This document shows positions 17,676-26,646 of a DNA stretch of 64,000 nt, in pieces (position 1 is the first letter of the stretch; the number at the start of each line of letters is the position of its first letter). The stretch is from Dictyobacter kobayashii (GTDB lineage Bacteria > Chloroflexota > Ktedonobacteria > Ktedonobacterales > Ktedonobacteraceae). The stretch spans positions 4,960,001 through 5,024,000 of the forward strand of contig NZ_BIFS01000001.1 of assembly GCF_003967555.1 (NCBI RefSeq). The letters are read 5' to 3'. Both the position numbers and the translations under genes were made by a program. The notes under the pieces were generated by a model. It was given only the letters and a program-made list of their open reading frames with translations. It had not been told where the DNA came from and made no database searches.

Positions 17676-17850
17676 GCGATGTCCTTTCGTTTGAGGCAAC
17701 ATATTCTCTTCTGAGAATGTATGTACTACGAAACAACATGTTCTAAATCATCTGATGTCACTCGTGCTGGATGGCTAGACAGATAGTTCTTCTCGAACTT
17801 CTGAACATGTTGTTAAACAACCACAAGTAATCTATGAAAAACAGGTACAC

Positions 17851-18135
17851 ATGGTGATGCCAGAAATGAGCACAGAGAAATACCGACGCTGTGGTACAGA
17901 TGATGAAGCAACTTTGGTGAGGCAACTTCAAAAAGAGGTTGGAATGAAAAAGCGTGTTGAGAAGGCTACCAACCTGGACGGAGAAGTGCTAACCCACGAC
18001 CATATTGCTGTGATGGATACAATAAATCACTGTCGCGTCACGGCGACAGTATCCTGCTTCAATCACATTCTCTGGCATGAGTTAGCGCTGGTTGGGCATA
18101 ACCTCTCCTTATTGAAATGTATTTTTGCTCTGTAA
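17851..18135 (+). CDS. Hypothetical protein, weak support
   Basis: A 94-codon frame without a good ribosome binding site or recognisable domain. The middle is charged and helical (DDEATLVRQLQKEVGMKKRVEKA). It overlaps a small hairpin (ACTGTCGC / GCGACAGT, 18029-18050). It may be a chance frame. Confidence 0.25.
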   Translation: MVMPEMSTEKYRRCGTDDEATLVRQLQKEVGMKKRVEKATNLDGEVLTHDHIAVMDTINHCRVTATVSCFNHILWHELALVGHNLSLLKCIFAL

Positions 18136-18292
18136 GCATACAGAAAGTCGAACAAAAAGTAAAGAGGCTTGACATCTTCTCATTCGCCACAAGAGAGACG
18201 CCTGTTCCCATCAGTTGCAAGCATCTCTCCCTCCCTCAATGACCAGAGAAAACCTCCACTCTTCGTCGTTTTCGCTTAGCTGGCTGGCGGTG

Positions 18293-18886
18293 TCACTCCT
18301 TTTTCTCGGAAACTTCTGCGCTCTCCTTCAGCAGAGCTATGACCTCTTCAGTGGTTGAGGTTTCACCGAGCCGTGGAAAAATTCGCTCCACACTATGCTG
18401 GTGGGCCTGCGCATCCACGTCCGTCATGGCATCAGTCACCAGCACGACATGATAGCCATGCTCGTACGCCGAGCGAGCGGTTGACTCGACCCCGATACTT
18501 GTTGCCACGCCAGTCAGAAAAACCTGTGTGACGCCGAGTTCTTTATGCAGCGATGTGTTATGGAACGCGCCCCATGTTTTCTTGGTGATCCGGTGATCGT
18601 CTGGTTGGGGATCAAGCTCATCTGCCAGATCGGCCCATTGTGGTGGAGGCGTTGGGCGAGAGTGCCCGGTTGTCCGGGCGGATTGCGAGGCATCAGTGCG
18701 ACCCGGAGCGCTGCCGATCACGTTGACGAGCACAACCGGAAATGTGCGAGCCCGAAATGCTCTGGCCAGTTCCGCAGATCGTGTAATGATCTGGTCAACT
18801 GGATGCGCAGCTGGTAAGGTTAACACACCCTTTTGTAGATCAACGACAATGAGAGCAACTTTGTTATCGATGGTGGTTAATGGCAT
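18293..18886 (-). CDS. Isochorismatase-family (cysteine hydrolase fold) protein lacking the nucleophile Cys
   Basis: 197 aa of the isochorismatase-like fold: VALIVVDLQKGVL (Asp at about 16), RITKKTWGAFHNTSL (Lys near 100), and QVFLTGVATSIGVESTARSAYEHGYHVVLVTDAMTD. In hydrolytic members a Cys occupies the position of the Gly in SIGVES, so this protein may not work by the usual Cys-Asp-Lys mechanism. It is the second gene of an operon with the MFS transporter, 14 bases apart, under a MerR-type promoter. Confidence 0.88.
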   Translation of the reverse strand: MPLTTIDNKVALIVVDLQKGVLTLPAAHPVDQIITRSAELARAFRARTFPVVLVNVIGSAPGRTDASQSARTTGHSRPTPPPQWADLADELDPQPDDHRITKKTWGAFHNTSLHKELGVTQVFLTGVATSIGVESTARSAYEHGYHVVLVTDAMTDVDAQAHQHSVERIFPRLGETSTTEEVIALLKESAEVSEKKE

Positions 18887-18900
18887 AAGAGAAACTCCTT

Positions 18901-20379
18901 TTATTGTTGTTCAACGGTCTCTACATGTTTTTCTGTTGGATCGGGGTTCGGAACGCCAACCTTGCCCAACGACCGATCAACCACGGTCAGAAGAGCAAAC
19001 AGAGCAGAAATGAGAAGCATGAAAACTGCCAGCCGATGCAACCCCGCTGTATCAGCGGTTCTCTGCAAAAATAGGCTGTTGGCAGCCGACGCGAGCAGTG
19101 CGCCCAGATAGGTAAAGGTCCGTAACAAGCCAGCAGAGGCCCCCATACGCGTCGGGTCGGCCTGGTAATACACGGCATTCTGGTTGGCTAAGCTCGCCAG
19201 ACCCTGTGGAATGCCTGCAATGGCAATCACTACAACAAGCAACCAGAGAGGGCTTGCGGAAGACAGCACGAGCAAGAGCAGACAGAAGATTATCTGGGCA
19301 ATGGCAGCTGCCAGCAGTTTTATGCGTATCTCTTTCCGTCTTCCAGTAATGCTCGATACCCCAATGGCGACGAGTGATAACGGTAACAAGATCACGCCAG
19401 TGGCTGCCGCATTCAACCCTCGACCGTCTTGTAGCCACTGTGAAAAACCGTACAGAAAGGCGTACCCGACCGTCATCGCCAGGGCATTCCGTATGTATGT
19501 TATAAGTAGCGGTCTATTTCCTCCAAATACACGCAGATCAAGAAACGGCGCGGCACAATGAAGCTCTCTCCACCCGAAACCGATGGCCGAAAGAACCGTT
19601 ATAACGAGCAAAAGCAGCTGGGAAATCTGCGGATTCATCAGGAAGTAAAGGAACGAAACGAGCATCACTGCAAAAAGCAACATACCGGGATAATCTAAAT
19701 GACTCTCGGAATTGTCTATTGGCACTTCTCGCAAAGGAGTCGTTGAAGGGAGGCGTCGGAAGCCATAATAGAGACACGCCAATGCGAGCAGGATGTTGAG
19801 AGCGAACGTGGTACGCCAGCCGCCAAGACTGATTAATACGCCACCAAGTGGCGGCCCTATTACGGCGATGGTTTGGGCGGAGACTGCCAGCGTCGTCAGC
19901 ACGCCAGCTGGACTCTCATGACCGGTGCGTCTGGCTTCACTGCGTATCAAATACATCGCTGATGGATATCCAACACATGTGCCAAATCCCAGAATTACTC
20001 TGGCCACAATCAGGACCCAGAAACTCGGGGCGAGAGCGCCCAGAAGTCCAGCTATTCCTGTGAAGATCGCGCCAGCCAGATACAAGCGCCTTGGTCCGTA
20101 GACATCCACGAGTTTGCCAATGACTGGTTGCCCGAGTGCTGTCGCCAGATACAGTCCCGATACCAACCAGGTTGTGCTTGAAAGGCCAACACCAAAAGCG
20201 GTACCAATGGGCACGAGTGAGACTGCGATGATTGATGAATTTACCGGGTTCAAGACAGACCCGACGATCATCGGCGTGATGAGCTTGCGGTCAAAGCTAT
20301 CTGAACGTTTGTCAGGCTTTTGTTGAAGTAATTGGAGGAGTTGTTTGCGTGTCTTTGCCATGTTGATAATTCCGTTCAT
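18901..20379 (-). CDS. MFS transporter, DHA2-like drug efflux type
   Basis: 492 aa with about 12-14 hydrophobic helices. It shows family motifs near the N-terminus (TTWLVSGLYLATALGQPVIGKLVDVYGPRRLYL, motif A-like GKLVDVYGPRR) and ARVILGFGTCVGYPSAMYLI (motif C-like region), fitting proton-driven multidrug exporters of the inner membrane. A cytoplasmic tail of about 40 residues precedes helix 1. The ATG at 20379 could be replaced by a downstream Met at MAKTRK. It is transcribed with the cysteine hydrolase-like gene; the divergent MerR regulator probably activates both. Confidence 0.92.
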   Translation of the reverse strand: MNGIINMAKTRKQLLQLLQQKPDKRSDSFDRKLITPMIVGSVLNPVNSSIIAVSLVPIGTAFGVGLSSTTWLVSGLYLATALGQPVIGKLVDVYGPRRLYLAGAIFTGIAGLLGALAPSFWVLIVARVILGFGTCVGYPSAMYLIRSEARRTGHESPAGVLTTLAVSAQTIAVIGPPLGGVLISLGGWRTTFALNILLALACLYYGFRRLPSTTPLREVPIDNSESHLDYPGMLLFAVMLVSFLYFLMNPQISQLLLLVITVLSAIGFGWRELHCAAPFLDLRVFGGNRPLLITYIRNALAMTVGYAFLYGFSQWLQDGRGLNAAATGVILLPLSLVAIGVSSITGRRKEIRIKLLAAAIAQIIFCLLLLVLSSASPLWLLVVVIAIAGIPQGLASLANQNAVYYQADPTRMGASAGLLRTFTYLGALLASAANSLFLQRTADTAGLHRLAVFMLLISALFALLTVVDRSLGKVGVPNPDPTEKHVETVEQQ

Positions 20380-20619
20380 TCCTTATACGGTTTATTGAGT
20401 AGAGAGTTTATGGCCTCTCCGTTGTCTCTGACCAGAAAAGTATTCCAGGTGGATACACTCTGCCTTAGAAATCCGGTCTTCGGGTTGATAGGTAAACATC
20501 TCAAGCTATACAGAAGAGGCAATCCGACGAGGAAAGAGAGGCCATCAATACCTTGCACCACTGTTTTTCGAGTCTCTTCTTCGCAACCCTGCCAGCTCTT
20601 GACAGGGAGCCGCTTGATG
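20380..20619 (-). promoter_or_regulatory. Long leader of the MFS operon
   Basis: About 245 bases separate the MerR-type promoter from the transporter start. A 61-codon frame (20561-20376, beginning MVQGIDGLSFLVG) overlaps the transporter start. TGGCCTCTC (20411 region) and GAGAGGCCA (20537 region) could pair over a long distance. A leader peptide or attenuator is possible but not shown. Confidence 0.3.
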
Positions 20620-20656
20620 TTTAGAGTATAAACTCTAAAGGGTACTTGAAGGTCAA
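20620..20656 (-). promoter_or_regulatory. MerR-type long-spacer promoter with palindromic operator
   Basis: Read towards the transporter: TTGACC (20656-20651), a 20-bp spacer and TATACT (20630-20625). The overlong spacer is the hallmark of promoters untwisted by MerR proteins. The palindrome TTTAGAGTATAAACTCTAAA (20620-20639) overlaps the -10 and ACTTGAAGGTCAAGT (20644-20658) covers the -35. Confidence 0.7.
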
Positions 20657-20674
20657 GTCTTTTTGAGGAGATCC

Positions 20675-21055
20675 ATGAAAATTCACGAACTTGTCCAACA
20701 AACGGGATTGACAGCTCCCACCATTCGCTTTTATGAAAAGGAAGGACTCCTCGATGAACGACATCTTCGACGAGAAGCCAATAACTACCGTTTCTATTAT
20801 GAGAGTGCCATTGAGCATCTTCTCACGCTCAAACGGCTTCAGTCAGCAGGATTTACGCTCGCCGAACTCCGAGCACTTTTCCAGGCAAAGGAAGCCAATG
20901 ATCACCACAAGAAGCTGGAGCTTCTTCGTCAAAAAATGGAAGAGATCGACAGGAAGCAAGTCGAATTGCGGTGCATTCAAAATGAGCTGAACCAACTCTA
21001 TGCACGCTTTATAGCGGCAAGGAGACGAAACAAAGACGCGGGCGAATGGCACTGA
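20675..21055 (+). CDS. MerR-family transcriptional regulator
   Basis: 126 aa from the ATG at 20675 (GAGGAG 5 bases upstream). The winged HTH is clear: MKIHELVQQTGLTAPTIRFYEKEGLLDERHLRREANNYRFY, then HLLTLKRLQSAGFTLAELRALF and a coiled-coil dimerisation helix (KKLELLRQKMEEIDRKQVELRCIQNELNQLYARF). There is no Cys-containing metal loop at the C-terminus, so an organic ligand or drug is more likely than a metal. Divergent from the MFS operon, whose promoter it probably controls. Confidence 0.93.
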   Translation: MKIHELVQQTGLTAPTIRFYEKEGLLDERHLRREANNYRFYYESAIEHLLTLKRLQSAGFTLAELRALFQAKEANDHHKKLELLRQKMEEIDRKQVELRCIQNELNQLYARFIAARRRNKDAGEWH

Positions 21056-21517
21056 GCGGAAGTGCGCTCTAAGAGATTTTTCCACTCCATGGATAGTGCT
21101 CCTTCCTGTTTTCTATCGGATTTTAATTGTATTACGATATAATCTAAGTATTTGCATTTTTTTACACGTACCGATGAAGCCCCCTCGACAGGAGTTCTCC
21201 CCCAATTGGGGGAGAACAAAAATCCCATGCTCAGGTGATGGCACGCACTTCGTCTTTCGGTATCATATGCAGCGAAGCAGATCCACTATGCACACCTCAT
21301 TTGCCCTCTTGTGAATGGTGCCTTGAAAGGAGCAGTATACCAGAGCCTAATATTCACCTTGACCATCTTTCTCACTCTTTTGTACGGCCAAAACACTGTT
21401 CACCCACCGGGATCGGTGGGATCGTCGTCGCGATCTGGTAGGCACCTGGAACCAGGGGACGCGGTTGCTCGTGCGCTTGCACCGTCTGCCGCTCATCTAA
21501 TGTAAAGGGAAAAACAT
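21056..21517 (+). other. Intergenic region with a 24-bp perfect palindrome
   Basis: No convincing gene. GTTCTCCCCC-AATT-GGGGGAGAAC (21194-21217) is a perfect palindrome. It may be a strong hairpin or the binding site of a dimeric protein. Further on, GGGATCGGTGGGATCG is a minor repeat. Confidence 0.55.
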
Positions 21518-22357
21518 ATGTCGTCAACGTTGCATGTTTCACCTGCCCTCTTCGTGATAGCTACCGTGGTAGCCATCTTTGTTATTGTGCTTCCCTTCAT
21601 ATTCGGGAGCATTGCTCACAAGAAATTTGCTGTCGGCTGGAAATACTTCTGGTTTGGTGCTCTTGTGATGCTGGTATCCCAACCGCTGATGCGTGTGCCC
21701 CTGATTGAAGTACTCCAGAATACGGTGTTGGCCCCTTTGTTGCACACCTCGATTACGTTCACCTGGATCTGGGTGGTGATCCAGGCTATGACTGCTGGAC
21801 TTTTCGAGGAAGGTGGACGCTACATCGGATATCGTCTTTTCATGAGCCGGGAGCCAAAGACCTGGGTGAAAGCGGTGATGTATGGCCTGGGACACGAGGG
21901 CCTGGAATCGGCGCTGCTTGGGGGAGGGCTCCAGATACTACTCCCGCTTCTCAGTGTTGCCCTCCTCTCTACCATCAATCTCAACAGTCTGCCAGAGACT
22001 TCGAGACAGGCCGCCATCCAACAGATTGCGTCTGTCAATGCGATGCCCTTCTGGTCTCCTTTGCTGGTAGCCTGGGGACGACTGTGGAGTTTTCCGCTGC
22101 AGGTAGCACTTTCCGTGATGGTGTTGCAAGTGTTTCGCCAGCGCCAGAGACGCTGGTTCTTTCTGGCCGTTCTCTTCCATACCCTGATTGATTTCCTCAC
22201 CCTTGCCCTTCCACAGGCATTTGGTCAAAGCACCGCTATCCAACTGGTACTCAATGGAATACTCTGTGTGTTCGGGGTCATTGGGATATGGATTATCTGG
22301 CGTTTGCGCGAACCATCGAATCAGGCCCGTGCGGAAGAAGAGAGCATACCCTTCTAA
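21518..22357 (+). CDS. YhfC-family intramembrane metalloprotease-like protein
   Basis: 279 aa, seven or eight hydrophobic helices. It carries the YhfC-family signatures EEGGRYIGYRLF and GLGHEGLESALLGGG, and a third conserved element FHTLIDFLTLAL. The paired Glu/His residues (EE in one helix, GHE in the next, H in a later one) resemble the zinc-binding residues of CPBP/PrsW-like membrane proteases. Cytoplasmic-membrane location; substrate unknown. AAAGGGAAAA precedes the start at 21518. It lies about 240 bases before the two-component genes but need not be in their operon. Confidence 0.87.
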   Translation: MSSTLHVSPALFVIATVVAIFVIVLPFIFGSIAHKKFAVGWKYFWFGALVMLVSQPLMRVPLIEVLQNTVLAPLLHTSITFTWIWVVIQAMTAGLFEEGGRYIGYRLFMSREPKTWVKAVMYGLGHEGLESALLGGGLQILLPLLSVALLSTINLNSLPETSRQAAIQQIASVNAMPFWSPLLVAWGRLWSFPLQVALSVMVLQVFRQRQRRWFFLAVLFHTLIDFLTLALPQAFGQSTAIQLVLNGILCVFGVIGIWIIWRLREPSNQARAEEESIPF

Positions 22358-22599
22358 TTCATACAATTCATCTCCAAATTGGAGGGGCCTGTTTGCAAAG
22401 CGACCAGGAGAAGGATATGATCAAGAGATAGATTTTTTCTGGAGACACCATCACTGAATCTTGCAACAAGTCCGGCATAGACGGGAAAACACGATGCATA
22501 AGACAGCACACCAGCACAAATACAGCGATTTCTACTACAGCACTGGACACAGCGAGTTCACCGCTCAGCACCGTTCTCTATCTAGGCCTGAGTTCTCTT

Positions 22600-24330
22600 T
22601 TGACCAGCGCAGTGGCATTGGGATTCTTTTCCTGGCTGGCTCACCTGCGCGTCCCGCTGTTCTCCGCGGGGCTCATCGCCCTGGCAACAGCAGTTGTCTG
22701 CGGGTTCCTCTGCACGCTCAATCTTCAATACAGCCTCTATCTGCTCGAACTGACGCTCTCACGTCTCGCCCACGATCGGCTTCACCTGACAGGTGATGAG
22801 CGCGATAACCTCCCATGGCTCGCACGCTGGCCGCTCGGCCACTTGTTCCTGCGCGCGCGAGAGGTCGAGCAGCGTATTCAGCGCTACCGCACTAATGAAC
22901 GGCTCACGGTCGATGTGCGCGAGCAAGCCCTGCAGCAAGCACGCGAAGCAGCAGCCCTGGCAGAACGCAACCGCATTGCCCGAGAACTGCACGATTCCAT
23001 CAAACAGCATCTCTTCGGGATCAACGCCAGTGCGGCAGCGGCCAAGGCGTACTGGCAACGTGAGAACCTGGAGAGGACGCGTGCATCCATTGAGGATATC
23101 GAGCGTAGCGCTCAAGGAGCGCAAGTGGAAATGCAAGCGCTCTTACAACAACTGCGTCCTGCGCCACTGGAGAACACCAGTCTGATTGAAGCACTGCATA
23201 TTCAGGCACAGGCCCTCGGTTTCCGCACGGGAGCGCAGGTCCAGGTGGATCTTGCCGCCTTACCGGAAGATTGCATCCTGCGTGCCGGGCAGGATGCAAT
23301 CTTCCGCTTAGCCCAGGAAGCTTTCGCGAACATTGCCAGACACGCGCGAGCACAAACGATCTGGCTCGCAATGCGCACGGTTGGACCGGAACTGTGTATC
23401 ACGGTACGCGATGATGGTCAGGGCTTTGATCCGGCACGCGTGCGCAGCGGTATGGGACTGGTAAACCTGCGTGAGAGAACGCGCGCGTTGCATGGGAGCG
23501 TGGAAATCAACAGCCAGCCAGGTCAAGGCACGAGTGTGCTGATCACCATCCCATTGTTGGAGGCTTTGCGCAGCCCTGAGGAAGAGGCCCACCAGCGGTA
23601 CGAACTGGCGCGTGCGGAGGAACTGGCCAGGCGTGGCTATCGGCTCTGTGCAATCGCCTCCTTTCTGGGAACGGCCTTGGGATGGGTCAGTATCATCAAC
23701 GGGTGGTGGAACACCTTTTTGGGTCTGAGCGTGTTAGGGGCGTTTCTAGTAACGCTCGTTGGCTTTGCCCGCGGCATATGGTATCGTACCAGAGTGACGT
23801 CGAGCGCGGGTCGGGAGAGTCAGACCGCGTTGGAACTCGTGCCGGAACACTATCGTGTGAGCCTGGGTCTGCTGCTCCCAGTTGCCCTGGGAGTCCTCTA
23901 TCTCGTCAGAGTCGTTGGACCTCTGGGGACCACTCCGACCCTCTGGCTCTTCGCTGGCACTGTGCTCTGCCTGGGAGGCCCAATCCAGGTGTTGTTCTGG
24001 CACTATGTGCAAGGGATGAAGCGGTATTACCGCCTGCTCTCTCCTGAGGAACTTGTCAGGGAACTGGAAAGACGCCAACAATGGTTTGTCCGGGCACTGA
24101 TCATCTGGAGCATAGCCGGCGTGGTCGGTCTAATCTTCGTCCGTTCCTTATTCGTGCTGCCTCCAATCACCCCGGCGCAGCAAAACGCAGATGGGATGGC
24201 GCTCATCTTGCTTTTGGGCGCAGCGAGCACTGTGTGGAACTATCGGCTCATCCGGTTCTTGAAACAGCAACTGAGCCGGTGCATAAACGACCAATTAGCT
24301 CAAGCAAAGGGGGAAGAGAACAATGGCTGA
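22600..24330 (+). CDS. Two-component sensor histidine kinase, NarL/LiaS type, with C-terminal membrane region
   Basis: 576 aa from a TTG. The same frame stays open further upstream without an ATG, and the ATG at 22494 is out of frame, so the start is unresolved. Order: two N-terminal membrane helices (FFSWLAHLRVPLFSAGLIALATAVVCGFL), a HisKA_3 box (ERNRIARELHDSIKQHLFGI, phospho-His about residue 130), LRPAPLE, then an HATPase domain (EAFANIARHARAQ, VRDDGQGFDP, GMGLVNLRERTRALHG). Unusually, about 230 residues follow with four or five more membrane helices. It overlaps the response regulator gene by 8 bases, so they form a pair. Confidence 0.9.
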   Translation: MTSAVALGFFSWLAHLRVPLFSAGLIALATAVVCGFLCTLNLQYSLYLLELTLSRLAHDRLHLTGDERDNLPWLARWPLGHLFLRAREVEQRIQRYRTNERLTVDVREQALQQAREAAALAERNRIARELHDSIKQHLFGINASAAAAKAYWQRENLERTRASIEDIERSAQGAQVEMQALLQQLRPAPLENTSLIEALHIQAQALGFRTGAQVQVDLAALPEDCILRAGQDAIFRLAQEAFANIARHARAQTIWLAMRTVGPELCITVRDDGQGFDPARVRSGMGLVNLRERTRALHGSVEINSQPGQGTSVLITIPLLEALRSPEEEAHQRYELARAEELARRGYRLCAIASFLGTALGWVSIINGWWNTFLGLSVLGAFLVTLVGFARGIWYRTRVTSSAGRESQTALELVPEHYRVSLGLLLPVALGVLYLVRVVGPLGTTPTLWLFAGTVLCLGGPIQVLFWHYVQGMKRYYRLLSPEELVRELERRQQWFVRALIIWSIAGVVGLIFVRSLFVLPPITPAQQNADGMALILLLGAASTVWNYRLIRFLKQQLSRCINDQLAQAKGEENNG

Positions 24331-24982
24331 ACCGATTCGTGTGGTTCTTGTGGACGATCATCAGGTCGCGCGCCATGGCCTGCAGAGCTACCTCAGGGTG
24401 TTTGAGGATCTGGAGGTGGTGGGTGAGGCCATCAGCGGTGAGGAGGTACTACAAAAGATTGAGGCGTGGATGCCCGATGTCGTAGTCATGGACCTGCTCA
24501 TGCCTGGCGGCATCAATGGCATCGAGACGATCAAACGGGTTCGCGCGTTACTCCCTCACACACACATTGTCGCCCTGACCAGCTCCACCGATGACGCGCT
24601 GGTGGGTGCGGCACTGCGAGCCGGGGCCATTGGCTATGTACGCAAAGATACCAGTCTGGAGGATCTGCTCGCCTCCATTCGTGCGGCTGCATGTGGTCAA
24701 TCTCTGCTCGATCCCACCATAGCCAGGCTGGTCATGCAAGAGCTGACCCGCGTGGGCAAACCCGGTGTGGAACTGACCGAGCGCGAACAAGAAGTGCTAC
24801 GCCAGCTTGCACTCGGTCGCACCAACCAGGAGATCGCCGAAGTCCTGATGGTCAGCAACGAGACCGTGAAAACCCATGTGGGCAACATCCTGACCAAGCT
24901 GCAGTTGGCTCACCGCACCCAGGCGGTGATTTACGCTCTGAAGAAAGGGCTGATCTCTCTGGATGAGATTGACCTGCCGTGA
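24323..24982 (+). CDS. NarL/FixJ-type response regulator
   Basis: 219 aa. The receiver domain has IRVVLVDDHQVARHGLQSYL, the phosphoacceptor Asp in DVVVMDLLMPGG, TSS (the Thr/Ser switch) and YVRKD (the Lys). The C-terminal LuxR-type HTH is ELTEREQEVLRQLALGRTNQEIAEVLMVSNETVKTHVGNILTKLQL. The start overlaps the end of the kinase gene, so translation is coupled. Target genes are unknown; the YhfC gene upstream is one candidate by position only. Confidence 0.95.
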   Translation: MAEPIRVVLVDDHQVARHGLQSYLRVFEDLEVVGEAISGEEVLQKIEAWMPDVVVMDLLMPGGINGIETIKRVRALLPHTHIVALTSSTDDALVGAALRAGAIGYVRKDTSLEDLLASIRAAACGQSLLDPTIARLVMQELTRVGKPGVELTEREQEVLRQLALGRTNQEIAEVLMVSNETVKTHVGNILTKLQLAHRTQAVIYALKKGLISLDEIDLP

Positions 24983-25096
24983 GCCTGGAAAAGGGAAGGA
25001 GGACAGCATCACGACAAATTCCACAACCAGGGCATTCTGCCATCACGCAAGAGATGGGATATGACATCTCGTAGAATGGCTTAGCCACCATTCCAA

Positions 25097-25372
25097 TTAA
25101 GACACCCCAGTCTCCTGGGGATTGACGCTGCCAACGTAGGCGCACTGTGAATAGAGTGGGCACTCGCCGCACTTTGGCCGCTGGGCGTGGCAGATCTGGC
25201 GGCCGTGGCGGATGAGGCCGACGTGCAGGCCGTAAACCCAGTCGGATGGTGTAATCCTGGCGAAGACAGTGTGGGCCTGGTCGGCGGTGACTTTGGGGCC
25301 GATCAGGCCTAGACGCTTGCTGACACGCCAGACATGGGTGTCTACACACACCTCCAGTTGGGGGTTCTTCAC
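25097..25372 (-). pseudogene. Endonuclease III C-terminal fragment, copy 1
   Basis: 91 codons from a GTG. They match the last half of endonuclease III: VCVDTHVWRVSKRLGL (with the catalytic Asp), WVYGLHVGLIRHGRQIC and the iron-sulphur loop C-x6-C-x2-C-x5-C (CHAQRPKCGECPLYSQC). The N-terminal helices and the helix-hairpin-helix with the catalytic Lys are missing, so it cannot be a normal glycosylase. A second copy at 38936-39211 has the same length and ends with about 8 amino-acid differences. Confidence 0.85.
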
Positions 25373-25530
25373 ATCACCTCCGCGATATCGTCAATGCGCT
25401 CCATAGGCTGATTTAGGTTCAATGGATTGAGCCAGAGGATTTGATTGGGCAGAAACAACGGCAGAATTCGCGACAATCGGGACGATTTACAGGCTGGCAA
25501 AGAAGCATCCTGCCAAAGCGCATGGAAAAC

Positions 25531-25556
25531 GATAGTCAGACGATAGGTAACGCTCT
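25531..25556 (+). promoter_or_regulatory. 26-bp repeated promoter element, copy 1
   Basis: Contains the core GACGATAGGTAACG. It lies 90 bases before the DUF5996 gene and is followed, about 27 bases on, by a TATACT box (25577 region). Copies at 29442-29467 and (reverse) 33412-33437 are almost identical. Confidence 0.65.
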
Positions 25557-25645
25557 TTAAACACCGGGCCTCGGGCGCTATACTTCTCTAGAAAATAGGA
25601 AATTGTATTGGCTAGAGACGGAAACTGAAACCGAAAGGAACAGGT

Positions 25646-26581
25646 ATGGAGCAGAGAAAGAAGGATGTATTGGTCGAAGCGTGGCCGGCCTTGCCGCTGG
25701 TGACGCCCTGGCTGGAGACGCGTGAAACGCTGCACCTATGGATGCAGGTCGTGGGCAAGGTGCGCCTGGAACTCAGTCCCTATATCAACCATTGGTGGCA
25801 GGTCCCATTGTATCTGACCGCTCGCGGGCTCACCACCTCATCCATCCCTGTGCCGGGTCAGCCGGGGCAGATCTTCGAGGTCCTGTTTGACTTCATCGAT
25901 CACCAGCTCTTGATCCAGACCAGTGCAGGGACAGGCAAGACGCTGCCGCTCATTCCACGCTCGGTCTCGGAGTTTTACCATGAGTTCATGGAGTCGCTGC
26001 ACGCTCTGGGCATCGAGGTGCGCATCAATCCGCTGCCCAGTGAGATCCAGCATCCCATCCCCTGCGACCAGGATGATATTCATGACTCGTATGATGCCGA
26101 GTCGGCCCAGCGTTTCTGGCGCGTCCTGCTGCATATCCAGGCCGTGATGAAGGAGTTCCGTGGCGGCTTCATCGGCAAGGCCAGCCCGATCCATTTCTTC
26201 TGGGGCAGCTTTGACCTGGCGGTGACCCGCTTTTCGGGTCGGCGCGCCCCCGCACGGCCGGGCGCGGACCTCATGACGCGCGAAGCCTATTCCCACGAGG
26301 TGAGTAGCTGCGGTTTCTGGCCCGGCGACAGCGCTTCTCCGGAGCCGGTCTTCTACGCCTATAGCGCCCCAGAACCGGTGGGATTCCGCGAGGCCGCCGT
26401 GCGCCCGGACGCTGCCTTCTATTATCCCGCGCTGGGCGAGTTTGTGCTACGCTATGAAGACGTACACAGCAGCGCCAATCCCGAACAGACGCTGCTGGAG
26501 TTTTTCCAAAGTACTTATGAAGCCGGGGCGACGCTGGGACGGTGGGATCGGGCGGCACTGGAGCGTACAGAGACTGTGTAG
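25646..26581 (+). CDS. DUF5996 family protein
   Basis: 311 aa, GC-rich, from the ATG at 25646 (GAAAGGAACAGGT upstream). It matches DUF5996: WPALPLVTPWLETRETLHLWMQVVGKVRLELSPYINHWWQVPLYLTARGL, SVSEFYHEFMESLHALGIEV, FRGGFIGKASPIHFFWGSFDLAVTRFSGR, then HEVSSCGFWPGDSASPEPVFYAYSAPEP and PALGEFVLRYEDV. Function unknown; no signal peptide or membrane helix. It carries one copy of the 26-bp element upstream and lies 65 bases before the STAND regulator gene in the same direction. Confidence 0.92.
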   Translation: MEQRKKDVLVEAWPALPLVTPWLETRETLHLWMQVVGKVRLELSPYINHWWQVPLYLTARGLTTSSIPVPGQPGQIFEVLFDFIDHQLLIQTSAGTGKTLPLIPRSVSEFYHEFMESLHALGIEVRINPLPSEIQHPIPCDQDDIHDSYDAESAQRFWRVLLHIQAVMKEFRGGFIGKASPIHFFWGSFDLAVTRFSGRRAPARPGADLMTREAYSHEVSSCGFWPGDSASPEPVFYAYSAPEPVGFREAAVRPDAAFYYPALGEFVLRYEDVHSSANPEQTLLEFFQSTYEAGATLGRWDRAALERTETV

Positions 26582-26646
26582 ACCCTATCTAATGGGCGGT
26601 ATCTTGATCGCGTCGCTATGGCTAAGAAGATGAGGAAGGAGAGCGC

